NCBI RefSeq assembly: GCF_028736115.1 | Contig: NZ_CP117877.1 | Span: 3,162,001 to 3,226,000, forward strand | Origin: Mucilaginibacter sp. KACC 22063 | GTDB taxonomy: Bacteria; Bacteroidota; Bacteroidia; Sphingobacteriales; Sphingobacteriaceae | DNA: 64,000 nucleotides | Reading direction: 5' to 3' | Part shown: one piece after another, positions 37,569 to 46,402 of the stretch | How the letters are laid out: every line of letters begins with the position of its first letter | Position numbering within the stretch: the stretch's first letter is position 1 | Notes under the pieces: model-generated | Seen by the model: only the letters and a program-made list of their open reading frames with translations | Told to the model about the DNA's origin: nothing | Databases searched by the model: none | Position numbers and translations under genes: made by a program

Positions 37569-38546
37569 TTATGTTAAATTAACATTTCCTAATAGATGCT
37601 TATATCCTTCAGTAAGCAATCTGATTAAAATGAACGCAAGTATACACCCAATCAATATCAAAACTAAAGTAAATATTGATTGAACATTAAGGTAAATTAA
37701 GGCAATATTTATGATCAGTTGCGATAGGCCATATAAAGCAGCGACCAAAATGTGTGGTTTCTTTTTTTCATTAGCCCAATACTGGTAAAAATGACTGCGG
37801 TGCGCCTCAAATATATTTTCTTTTCTAATCAGCCTGAATACTATTGTAGTGAATGTATCAAGACCATACACTAAAAGAATCAAAATATATTTTAAATCCT
37901 GGGTGGCCACAATCAGTTTTAAAATCAGGAAGAGTATAATAAATGCTAAACTGACGCTGCCTACATCACCAGCAAAACATTTTGCTTTTTTCCTGAAGTT
38001 AAAATAGCCAAAAACCAGTACTGACAGAATTGATAAAGCAATTATTTGCGGTTCAATAAATCCAACTTTTGTGTTGATATAATACAAAGTTGATAATGCG
38101 ACAAGCCCATATATACCAGTTATACCGTTAATGCCATCCATGAAATTTATGGCATTTATAGTACCTATCACAAATATCAGCGCAGCCATGATTAAGTATA
38201 CCGGCAAATGGTACAAGTCAAGCTGATAAAACATGGCAGCAACTGCTATAAGATGAACAATGATTCTTAACCGGTTACTTACCGGATTAATATCATCTAT
38301 AAAACTGATGGCACTGATTAAAAATAACCCAACTAAAAAATACACATGCTGAAGCCCATGAAAGCAGGGATAAAGCAACAATAACGATAACGCGAATATG
38401 ATACCTCCGCCCCTGATCGTTATTGAACTGTGAGAACTGCGGTGATTAGGCTTATCAATAATGTTAAAATGGTCTGCAATTTTAAAATATATCAATTCTA
38501 ATATTGCCAAAACAACCAAACAAATAATAAGTGAATAAGCTCTCAT
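37569..38546 (-). CDS. MraY/WecA-type polyprenyl-phosphate sugar-1-phosphate transferase
   Basis: 325 residues with about 10-11 membrane helices. Cytoplasmic loops carry the family motifs: IDKPNHRSSHSS and IRGGGIIFAL near the start, the acidic FIDDINPVSNRLR (about 84-96), NAINFMDGINGITG (about 132-145) and FAGDVGSVSLAF (about 191-202). This family links GlcNAc-1-P or a related sugar phosphate to undecaprenyl phosphate. It is the second initiating enzyme in the window, besides the WcaJ-like one at 10849. It is followed eight bases downstream of the SLBB gene stop. Confidence 0.9.
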   Translation of the reverse strand: MRAYSLIICLVVLAILELIYFKIADHFNIIDKPNHRSSHSSITIRGGGIIFALSLLLLYPCFHGLQHVYFLVGLFLISAISFIDDINPVSNRLRIIVHLIAVAAMFYQLDLYHLPVYLIMAALIFVIGTINAINFMDGINGITGIYGLVALSTLYYINTKVGFIEPQIIALSILSVLVFGYFNFRKKAKCFAGDVGSVSLAFIILFLILKLIVATQDLKYILILLVYGLDTFTTIVFRLIRKENIFEAHRSHFYQYWANEKKKPHILVAALYGLSQLIINIALIYLNVQSIFTLVLILIGCILAFILIRLLTEGYKHLLGNVNLT

Positions 38547-38554
38547 TCAATAAA

Positions 38555-41140
38555 CTACCTTAATATAGTAACCAATATTGCGGCTAAGGATGCTACAGCT
38601 GTAGATAATCCCACTATACCTTGTATACCCAGTTTTTCGCGTGGCGGATGTTTCGGAACAAAAATTTCTGCACCTGGTTTAATTGCCGGATAATCATAAA
38701 AGAATAAGAATTTCTTAGTGGCTTTTATTGAACCATTGGCATAAACTACGTACGCACCTCTTTTACTTGCATTATAGGTAAAACCACCAGACTCATTTAT
38801 ATATTGCTCCATTGTTTTACCTGGCTGATAAACGATATTTATCGGTTTAAGCACTTCGCCTGTTACACGCACGGTTTGCAATTGTTTGGGAACAGTAATT
38901 ACATCTCCATCTTCAAGTAACAAATTGAATCTTGAGGTTGAATCCTTTAAGATCTTAACCAGGTCAATGCCCACAAAATCACTTTTTAAAATGATTGAAT
39001 CTTTAGAAATATTAGAAGTATCGGTTACTCCCTGTGCAAATTGAAGCCTTTTAAGATTCATTAACTTTTCATCTTCATCCCTGTTCTGCCTTAAACGCCT
39101 GTTACGGTCACTGGCATTCATTCCACGGCTTGATGTATCTGGGGCGGGGCCAGGGCGCCTTAACGAAGCACCGGCCGGAAATGCCATTGCCGTTAAACCG
39201 CCGGCACGTTTAATAATATCAGAGATCTTTTCGTTTTTCCTTTGCACACCATATGTTCCGGGATACAGGACTTCACCCTCAATCCTTACCACCTTTTGTG
39301 TTTCAAATCCTTCTGCACTATGTACCGATACAATATCGTAAGGCTTTAATATAAATGGTTCACCAAGCAATCGCAGGTTCTTATCTATGTTAACCGTAAA
39401 AATTTGAGCAGTGGCAGATGTACGGGATAATGCATTGCTACTTTGTAACCTTCTTGATATTTCGATACGATTTGGCGTGGCACCTTCTTTAAAGCCGCCT
39501 GACATTTGTATCAATGCCTCAAGAGACATGTTCTCTGCATATTTAAATGTTCCGGGTTGTCTTACCTCTCCCTGAATTTGAACTTTATATTCGTCGCGCA
39601 AATCAAAAATTGACGAAATGGTCACTTTATCTTCCCTTTGCAAAGAGATATCAGGGTCAGAACCATTCATAATCCTTGAAACATCAAAAGATAGTAATGA
39701 AAGGCTGTTATCAACATTAAGCCTTGAGATATATCCTCTGTTTAAAAAAGCATCTTCTTTTAAGCCATCAGCTTTCTGAATCAAACCTTTTAATGTTAAG
39801 CCTTTTCCTAATTCGTAACGACCGGGTCTGAATACAGCTCCGCTGATTTCAACCCTGTTCTCAAACCTGTCTAAGATACGTTCAACAATAAATTTATCGC
39901 CATTTACGGGGTGATAGGTATTAAAGTTATCTGCATTAATATCAATGATACGGCGTTCGCGACTGGTGTTTTGTAAAACCTTTACATTAGCTGAGTAGGC
40001 ATCCGTAGTAAAGCCGCCTGCAAACCCCAAAACATCCTGAAAACTTTCAGATGGAAGAACCTCGTATAATGCCGGCCTTTTAACCTCGCCGCTCATTTCA
40101 ACACGAGTTTTAAAAACAGGAACATTAATTACATCCTGATCTTGTAAACGGATATTATTACGCTGGAAACCTTTAAGTAAAAAGTCGTAAACATCCACAT
40201 TGGCCACCACCCTGTTGTTTCTGATTACCTGAATTGTTCTAAATGAGCCGTTTTTGTTTGGGCCACCCGAGGCATACAAGGCATTAAATACAGTTGCTAA
40301 TGATGGTAAGGTATAAGTACCGGGCCTGTTTGCTTCGCCGACTATGGTTATTTTTATACTTCTAATGTTGCCAATATTGATAGCTACATTGGTACGGCCA
40401 GTACGCAAACCCGGATACGTTTTAGACATTGCCGAGCGTATCTTTGATTCGGCTTGTTCAATAGTTAAACCACCAACTGATATCAAACCTACATATTGCA
40501 AACGCACTGTACCTTCGGGATTAACCTTTAAATTGTAATTAGCTTCGTTATCACCGGTAAGGTCAATTAACAATTCATCATCCGGGCCAATCACATAACT
40601 TTTAGGCGTAGCCATGCGCAAGTTTGGCTCAAAGCTGATCTTAGTGTTTCTAAACAGATCTTCACCAAAAACCTTGGGTATCAGGTTGCCGAAAGCATCC
40701 CGCATTTGTGTTCTTTTGTTATATGTAGAATCTTGTCGGTTATAATTAGAAGTATCAGAACCATCTACATTATAAGTACGCCCCGAAACGTTTCCATTGT
40801 TAAAAGAACTATTCCCTTTTGAATATTGACCGTTATTATTTCCGTTTGAATTATTCTGATCGTCTTTTTTAATCTTATCTATTCTTTGAGTAAGTTTTTG
40901 AGCTTCAGAAGCTGGCAATCCTTGAGCAGTTGCCATTTGGGCAATTTGATTTACATCTGTATATCCTACCGATGCTGCTTTTTGCATGAGCTGACGGATC
41001 TGTATATCAGAAAGTTCATCAACTCTGACGTTCGATAAATCCTGAGAACTTTGCGCGTATAGAGAATACGAGAAAAAGAAAGCTAAAAAAAACAGTAAAA
41101 CCTTAGAGGTTTTTTTTGGGGATGTAAAATTTGAGAACAT
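38555..41140 (-). CDS. Polysaccharide export protein with SLBB repeats (Wza-like, copy 2)
   Basis: 861 residues from the ATG at 41140; an upstream ATG at 41155 adds five residues. A signal peptide ends FFSYSLYAQ. A helical N-terminus VRVDELSDIQIRQLMQKAAS with GLPASEAQKL parallels copy 1. An Asn/Gly/Ser-rich linker follows (about 95-140), then the Poly_export domain (YVIGPDDELLIDLTG, EGTVRLQYVGLISVGG) and SLBB repeats (IVGEANRPGTYTL, MSGEVKRPALYEV, ISGAVFRPGRYEL, IQGEVRQPGTFKY, IEGEVLYPGTYGV, VTGEVLKPINIVY). A charged insertion of about 70 residues near 655-730 is absent from copy 1. A C-terminal membrane helix ends the chain. First gene of the minus-strand unit running down to 37569 and perhaps further. 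Confidence 0.92.
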   Translation of the reverse strand: MFSNFTSPKKTSKVLLFFLAFFFSYSLYAQSSQDLSNVRVDELSDIQIRQLMQKAASVGYTDVNQIAQMATAQGLPASEAQKLTQRIDKIKKDDQNNSNGNNNGQYSKGNSSFNNGNVSGRTYNVDGSDTSNYNRQDSTYNKRTQMRDAFGNLIPKVFGEDLFRNTKISFEPNLRMATPKSYVIGPDDELLIDLTGDNEANYNLKVNPEGTVRLQYVGLISVGGLTIEQAESKIRSAMSKTYPGLRTGRTNVAINIGNIRSIKITIVGEANRPGTYTLPSLATVFNALYASGGPNKNGSFRTIQVIRNNRVVANVDVYDFLLKGFQRNNIRLQDQDVINVPVFKTRVEMSGEVKRPALYEVLPSESFQDVLGFAGGFTTDAYSANVKVLQNTSRERRIIDINADNFNTYHPVNGDKFIVERILDRFENRVEISGAVFRPGRYELGKGLTLKGLIQKADGLKEDAFLNRGYISRLNVDNSLSLLSFDVSRIMNGSDPDISLQREDKVTISSIFDLRDEYKVQIQGEVRQPGTFKYAENMSLEALIQMSGGFKEGATPNRIEISRRLQSSNALSRTSATAQIFTVNIDKNLRLLGEPFILKPYDIVSVHSAEGFETQKVVRIEGEVLYPGTYGVQRKNEKISDIIKRAGGLTAMAFPAGASLRRPGPAPDTSSRGMNASDRNRRLRQNRDEDEKLMNLKRLQFAQGVTDTSNISKDSIILKSDFVGIDLVKILKDSTSRFNLLLEDGDVITVPKQLQTVRVTGEVLKPINIVYQPGKTMEQYINESGGFTYNASKRGAYVVYANGSIKATKKFLFFYDYPAIKPGAEIFVPKHPPREKLGIQGIVGLSTAVASLAAILVTILR

Positions 41141-41421
41141 GTATCGCTTTGGCAAACGTTATTTAATATACAATATGAAAAGACTTTTCAACAACATTAT
41201 TAAATAAAATAAGTTTAAAAAAGCCTTATCTTTTTGAACAGCGAATATAGGCAATTATTTAAACTAAAAATCAGCAGTATACTTGGCAAATTTTGTAACT
41301 ATAAAATAATATGTCATAAAAGCCTACTATTGCTGTCATTCAAAATTCAATCGTCAAAAAAATAATAGTTGTGCTAAAATGTTTTTATGAGCTTTACGTC
41401 TACCTAAGAAATGGCTTACTC

Positions 41422-42201
41422 ATGGAAAACAACTCTATCACAACATATAGCACCGGAAAGCAGGGTACTGTTCCCGATGCAAACCTGGCCAGCTCACTTT
41501 GCCAGGAACTTAAAGCTACAGATACCGACTGCCCTGAAATTTTTAAATCTGTAAAGGTTTTGACGGATGCTGACGAAGAGCGCGAACTTGCCATTGTGTT
41601 TTTAGATATACGCAATTTTACCTCTTTAATGGAATCACAGGCTTCAACAGAGATCATCAATGTTGTGCGCAGATTATTTACCGCTTTTAACCAGATTATT
41701 GATAATTTTAAAGGCAAGGTAGTTGAAACAGCAGGCGATAGTTTATATGCCGTGTTTGGTTTAACCACAGCCATTAAAGAAGCGGTAGGCAATGCTTATA
41801 ATGCTACCAAAATGATTTTTGAAACCATTAACTGGTTTAATATTGTTTATGCAGTTCCGCAGTATGGCTATCCGCTAAATATTGGCACCGGCCTGCATAC
41901 AGGTAAGGTATTGGTAGGAAATTTCAGCCTGGACGAAAACAACAAACTTTCGGTTATGGGCCTGCCTGTAAACATTGCTTCAAGGCTACAGGCGCAAACT
42001 AAAGAGCTGAACAATGATATGATCGTTTCTGAAGAGGCCTACTCATTATTGGAAGTAGAGGATCAGTTACATGAAAAGCGGACTATCTCTTTGAAAGGGT
42101 TATCTTTCAAACAAACAGTCCGCCTGGCGGGTAAACCATATTTTGCTGCGATCAGCAACCAAAGAAGCGACTTTGATTACCTGCTGGCTATTTCAGGTTA
42201 A
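41422..42201 (+). CDS. Soluble class III nucleotide cyclase; residues hint at guanylate specificity
   Basis: 259 residues from the ATG at 41422; a GTG at 41371 would add 17 residues. The whole chain is one cyclase catalytic domain with a short N-terminal extension and no membrane helix. Metal Asp62 lies in FLDIRNFTS and Asp106 in VVETAGDSLYAVFG. The purine-contacting Lys of adenylate cyclases aligns with Glu102, as in guanylate cyclases (VETIGD), and the second specificity position is Ser177 (LSVMGLPVN). Asn184 and Arg188 of the VNIASR helix are kept. The usual Asp in G-D-x-V-N is Leu. The product, cAMP or cGMP, needs an assay. The upstream gap (41141-41421) is AT-rich; I see no clear promoter in it. 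Confidence 0.87.
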   Translation: MENNSITTYSTGKQGTVPDANLASSLCQELKATDTDCPEIFKSVKVLTDADEERELAIVFLDIRNFTSLMESQASTEIINVVRRLFTAFNQIIDNFKGKVVETAGDSLYAVFGLTTAIKEAVGNAYNATKMIFETINWFNIVYAVPQYGYPLNIGTGLHTGKVLVGNFSLDENNKLSVMGLPVNIASRLQAQTKELNNDMIVSEEAYSLLEVEDQLHEKRTISLKGLSFKQTVRLAGKPYFAAISNQRSDFDYLLAISG

Positions 42202-42212
42202 GATCATATTAA

Positions 42213-43640
42213 TTATGCTGAAAACAACTGTGGCTTGCGTTTAAACGTTTCCCACAAAAACTCGCCGTAAATAGTATTGGCCCATGCAAACCAGCTACGG
42301 CTGAAGTTTGCTGCATTATCTTTATTAAACGATTCGTGCATAAAGCCTTTATCTGCATGCGAACGTTTCAGCATGGCTAAACACATTTTGATCTCTGCAT
42401 CGTCATTACTGGTTAAGCCACGGGCAATGATACTCAATGGCCAAACCATATCAGGTTTGCCTACGTGGGGGCCACCAATACCTTCTGCCACTTTACCTTT
42501 GTAGAAGTAAGGGTTTGAATCTGATAACACAAACTTACGCGTATTTTGATATATCGGATCATTCACGCTAACCGCATCCAGATATGGTAAGGCAAGCAAG
42601 CTTGGAATGTTAGCATCGTCCATCAGGTTATGGTTACCAAATCCATCTACTTCAAAAGCATAGATCTGCCCGAACTTAGGATGATGATAGATGGCATGTT
42701 GTTTTAAAGCGGCTTCAACTTCGCCAGCTAATGCCGATAATTCTGAAGCAAGCTGATGATCACCACTGATGGTCTTCACCATTTCTGAAGCTTGCTTAAG
42801 GCTCACTACCGCAAAGAAGTTTGATGGTACCAGGAATGGGAATATGGTAGCATCATCACTTGGACGGAACATGGAACAGATTAAACCATTTGGCTTAACA
42901 GGGAAACCATAACCGTCACCAGGTAAGGTATCGGTAGGTTTGGATGTTTCGCGCTGGAAGTGATAACTGCCCGGTCCGTTTTTACGTTGCTGCTCTTTAA
43001 ACGTTTTTAAGATAGTAGCCACGGCACTTTTCCATTCTGTGGTAAATGGTTGGGTATCGCCGGTTTGTTTCCAATAACCGTAAGCTAAACGAATGGTATA
43101 GCAAAGCGAATCAATCTCCCATTTACGCTCGTGTACGCCAGGTTTCATATCTGTATGGTCCGACTTCCATTCGCTTACTTTGCTACCATCTTTATAAAAA
43201 GCATTGGCATAAGCATCTTTTAAAACATAGGTAGTCTGGCGATTGATAACACCTGCAATCAATTCACGCAGTTTGGCATCGCTTTTTACAAATGTAATGT
43301 AAGGCCATACCTGTGCACAACTATCGCGCAGCCACATCGCATCAATATCGCCGGTGATTACATAAGTATCCGGCTTACCATTTACCATTTCATGAAAAAC
43401 GGTAGTATCCAAAGTATTGGGGAAGCAGTTTTCAAATAGCCAGGTTTGCTCAGTATCCTTTACGCCTGCTTTAAATTGCTTAATAGCGCTTTCTATGGCT
43501 TCGCTTCTGAAATGGCGTTTAGCAGCAGGCACCCTTACCACCGGGTATGGATCTGCCATACTGGCCAACCCGGTTTTTGATAACAGCACACCAGCCGATA
43601 ATAAGCCTGTATTTTGTAAAAACTTACGTCTGTGCATCAT
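42213..43640 (-). CDS. GH125 exo-alpha-1,6-mannosidase, exported
   Basis: 475 residues. The leader MMHRRKFLQNTGLLSAGV has a twin-arginine (Tat-like) motif. The GH125 hallmark GDIDAMWLRDS lies at 97-107. Other family segments are WEIDSLCYTIRLAYGYW, ICSMFRPSDDATIFPFLVPSN, FAYEVDGFGN-type text reading AFEVDGFGNHNLMDDANIPS and GPHVGKPDMVWPLSIIARGL. GH125 enzymes are inverting, metal-independent exo-mannosidases that remove alpha-1,6-linked mannose, acting after other mannosidases on N-glycan or mannan. It follows the GH2 gene by 22 bases, as last gene of the mannose-glycan set. Confidence 0.92.
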   Translation of the reverse strand: MMHRRKFLQNTGLLSAGVLLSKTGLASMADPYPVVRVPAAKRHFRSEAIESAIKQFKAGVKDTEQTWLFENCFPNTLDTTVFHEMVNGKPDTYVITGDIDAMWLRDSCAQVWPYITFVKSDAKLRELIAGVINRQTTYVLKDAYANAFYKDGSKVSEWKSDHTDMKPGVHERKWEIDSLCYTIRLAYGYWKQTGDTQPFTTEWKSAVATILKTFKEQQRKNGPGSYHFQRETSKPTDTLPGDGYGFPVKPNGLICSMFRPSDDATIFPFLVPSNFFAVVSLKQASEMVKTISGDHQLASELSALAGEVEAALKQHAIYHHPKFGQIYAFEVDGFGNHNLMDDANIPSLLALPYLDAVSVNDPIYQNTRKFVLSDSNPYFYKGKVAEGIGGPHVGKPDMVWPLSIIARGLTSNDDAEIKMCLAMLKRSHADKGFMHESFNKDNAANFSRSWFAWANTIYGEFLWETFKRKPQLFSA

Positions 43641-43662
43641 AAAATTTATAATTGGTTTTGAG

Positions 43663-46311
43663 TTACTTACTTATTTGTATATTCTGATCGTTAACGTTCC
43701 AGCCTTTGATATTTAACAGCATATTCTGATTGCCCGACTGCGGATAATCTATGGTTACAGTTTTGGTTTCTCCAGGCAATACCGACAAATAGTTATCACT
43801 TGCAAAAGCCGGTAATATGCGTTGTTTAGTTTCTGCGTTTATTAATGCCAGGCGATTAAAAAATGCCACAGGTGCATTATCAGGGTTACTTAAAGTCACC
43901 TGCACCTTTCCGGCAGAAAGTTGTTTAGCAGATACATTTAAAGCCGCCTTATGCATTTTTTGCAGGCCGGAGTATTCGCCATCGTTATTAGGCAGCCAGT
44001 AAAGGTTACTGCTCATCACTTTCTTATTAGTATTGAGCAATTCCAGGTTCAAAAACAACCCTTGCTTTTGGCGTAACGCATCAATCTGTTTTTTAAGCGT
44101 TAAAAACTTTTGGGTTGATGATGGACCGATTGAAATAAACACCTGCGTTAATACCGAATCCTTGCCAGCCATGTCATAGGTTTTTACTACCAGCATCAGG
44201 TTACGTACCGTTTTAAAGGTGTTGTTGATCCCAGTGATCATGCCATCAACCGGATTGTAGGCAATGTGCAGCGGCTGGCTGCCTTTGCGCAAACCATAAA
44301 GGCAGGCATTGGGGTCAAGGTAATAATCATACATCTGGCCACGCATAGCTGTCCAAGGGTTTTGTGTTTTCCAGATAATACTGCCAGTATACCATTCCCA
44401 CATGTGTGAGCTGAAACCTTCCATCAATGCACGGTACTGGTCGTAGTTTACCAATTGCGCTTTCATGGCAAAATCTTTTACTGACTCTGGGTCGCCGTAT
44501 GGCTTCAGGAATTCATTATAACCAACCCCTTTGTATTTGTGGTAGTCCCAAATAGAATCAACATCCTCGCCTTTTGAAGTATACTTAGGTGCTATCAGGT
44601 TTTTTGAGGATATAAACCTTACCAGCGACTCGTAATCACCCACCCCTACTGATCCCACTTCTGAGTTGAAAGGATAAGTGCGATTGTTCCAGAAGCTTTC
44701 TATTGGCTGTATACCATAAGGGCCATCACCGTTACCGCCCATTGTATTGTACGACATTTCGCTCGAGTTTGAATACTCAATAAACCAGCGCGTACCATCA
44801 AGCTTAGGCATAATGCTATCACGTAATGGTAATAAAATATCATCTGGTGGAGGGATCTCGTTACCTGCGCACCACATAGCTAGTGAGGCATGGTTACGCA
44901 CCAATTTAACCTGATCTGCAGCAGAAGCCAGGTACAATCCATGATCGTCCGGGTATTTACGACGGGTCCACTGATCGTCCTTTTTCATCGGGTCAATCCA
45001 GCGGCCATTGCAATCGCCTGACATCCAGAAGTCCTGAAATACCAGCATACCATATTTATCGCAGGCAGCATAAAACTCGGGGCGCTCGATTAAGGCGCCA
45101 CCCCAAACCCTGATCAGGTTAAGGTTCATGTCTTTATGGTAACGTACCTCTGCATCATAGCGTGCATCACTAAAACGCAGCATAGCATCAGAAATAATCC
45201 AGTTACCGCCTTTGATAAATATCTTCTGCCCGTTTACTGCAACCTGTTTACTTTGTGTAGTAGTATTCCAACTGGTTTGTATCTCTCTTACCCCAACTTC
45301 TACATTGTTCTGGTCAGACACAGCTTGGCCATTTACCAGGAACTGAAATTTAGTTTGATACAAGTTTTGAGGACCATATCCGTTTGGCCACCAAAGTTTA
45401 GGATTATTAAGGGTAAGATCGGGCAGATTGATCTTTGTGATTGCAGAAGGCGCAAGCGTAACTTGCTTTGATACAGTCTGGCCATCTACCATATACTTTA
45501 ACGTACCTTTTATAGCTTTTGCAGTTGCATTTTGCAGTTCGGCAGTAGCTTTTATCGTAGCCGGTTTCTGCGGTCCTTCGGGCATGCGCACACCCGGAAC
45601 CAATGTGATGATGTGCGGATTTAATATGCGGACAGCTCCTGTTTCCTGAATGGTTACTTTATCCCATATACCGGTATTACGGTCGCGGATGGGTTGAATC
45701 CAGTCCCAGCCTGCGGTATATTGCAGTGCCACATTACGGGCGATGGTACCATCGCCGCCTTGTCCACCATTTGGGTTACCTGCAACCGGTGCTGGTTTAA
45801 CTAAAATAGCCAGCCTGTTTTTTCCGTTTGCATTTAAGAAAGGGGTAATGTTGTACGATTGGCGCAGAAACATGCCTTCATGCGGCTTAGCAGTCACTTT
45901 CTTGCCGTTCAAATAAATATCGCAACTATAGTTAACACCCCGAAGGTTCAGAAACACCTGCCCATCGGCAGTGGGTTTCTTTTCATCAAAATCTTTTAAG
46001 AACCAATAAGTATAGTAGGCATTGCCAGTTTTGTAGATATCAGCAATATGCTCATTGTTCATTCCGTAAAAAGGATCCGGAACTTTTTTGTTATTCAACA
46101 AAGTGGTCAGCACTGTTCCCGGAACAGTGGCCGGCATCCAGGTATTGGTATTGAAATCGGGTTTACTGATCTGTGTACCTGTGGACGAAACGGCATCAGC
46201 CTTTAAACATTTCCATTGCGTATTCAGTTCATGTTCGCTTTGGGCTTTTGACACATAAGAACTAAAGAGCGCAGCAACAATCAGGAGGGAGCGATGTAAT
46301 TTTGTTTGCAT
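43663..46311 (-). CDS. GH2 glycosidase of the beta-mannosidase / exo-beta-glucosaminidase type, secreted
   Basis: 882 residues with a signal peptide (LLIVAALFSSYVSKAQ). Domain order: sugar-binding jelly roll (about 30-215, with NLRGVNYSCDIYLNGKKV), immunoglobulin-like domain, TIM barrel (about 350-630), and C-terminal Ig-like domains. Acid/base Glu485 lies in MWCAGNEIPPPDD and nucleophile Glu551 in FNSEVGSVG. The sequence RVWGGALIERPEFYAACDKYG resembles CsxA-like and plant/bacterial endo-beta-mannosidase subfamilies that act on N-glycan cores or glucosamine oligomers. In this cluster the Man-beta-GlcNAc bond of N-glycans is the most plausible target; this is inference. Confidence 0.88.
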   Translation of the reverse strand: MQTKLHRSLLIVAALFSSYVSKAQSEHELNTQWKCLKADAVSSTGTQISKPDFNTNTWMPATVPGTVLTTLLNNKKVPDPFYGMNNEHIADIYKTGNAYYTYWFLKDFDEKKPTADGQVFLNLRGVNYSCDIYLNGKKVTAKPHEGMFLRQSYNITPFLNANGKNRLAILVKPAPVAGNPNGGQGGDGTIARNVALQYTAGWDWIQPIRDRNTGIWDKVTIQETGAVRILNPHIITLVPGVRMPEGPQKPATIKATAELQNATAKAIKGTLKYMVDGQTVSKQVTLAPSAITKINLPDLTLNNPKLWWPNGYGPQNLYQTKFQFLVNGQAVSDQNNVEVGVREIQTSWNTTTQSKQVAVNGQKIFIKGGNWIISDAMLRFSDARYDAEVRYHKDMNLNLIRVWGGALIERPEFYAACDKYGMLVFQDFWMSGDCNGRWIDPMKKDDQWTRRKYPDDHGLYLASAADQVKLVRNHASLAMWCAGNEIPPPDDILLPLRDSIMPKLDGTRWFIEYSNSSEMSYNTMGGNGDGPYGIQPIESFWNNRTYPFNSEVGSVGVGDYESLVRFISSKNLIAPKYTSKGEDVDSIWDYHKYKGVGYNEFLKPYGDPESVKDFAMKAQLVNYDQYRALMEGFSSHMWEWYTGSIIWKTQNPWTAMRGQMYDYYLDPNACLYGLRKGSQPLHIAYNPVDGMITGINNTFKTVRNLMLVVKTYDMAGKDSVLTQVFISIGPSSTQKFLTLKKQIDALRQKQGLFLNLELLNTNKKVMSSNLYWLPNNDGEYSGLQKMHKAALNVSAKQLSAGKVQVTLSNPDNAPVAFFNRLALINAETKQRILPAFASDNYLSVLPGETKTVTIDYPQSGNQNMLLNIKGWNVNDQNIQISK

Positions 46312-46325
46312 AGGCTGTAAATATA

Positions 46326-46365
46326 AAAATCGCCGGGCGGATGAGCATTACCGCGCGGCGATTTT
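46326..46365 (-). terminator. Hairpin between the GH18 and GH2 genes, terminator or attenuator
   Basis: AAAATCGCCG pairs with CGGCGATTTT around a 20-base centre that can add three further pairs (CCG with CGG). On the minus strand the right arm runs into TTTTTAT. It lies just before the GH2 ATG, so GH2 may be expressed at a lower level than GH18 or from its own promoter. Confidence 0.6.
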
Positions 46366-46402
46366 AATAATTTTTCGTTTAAATCTATGTAGCTAAATCG
46401 TT

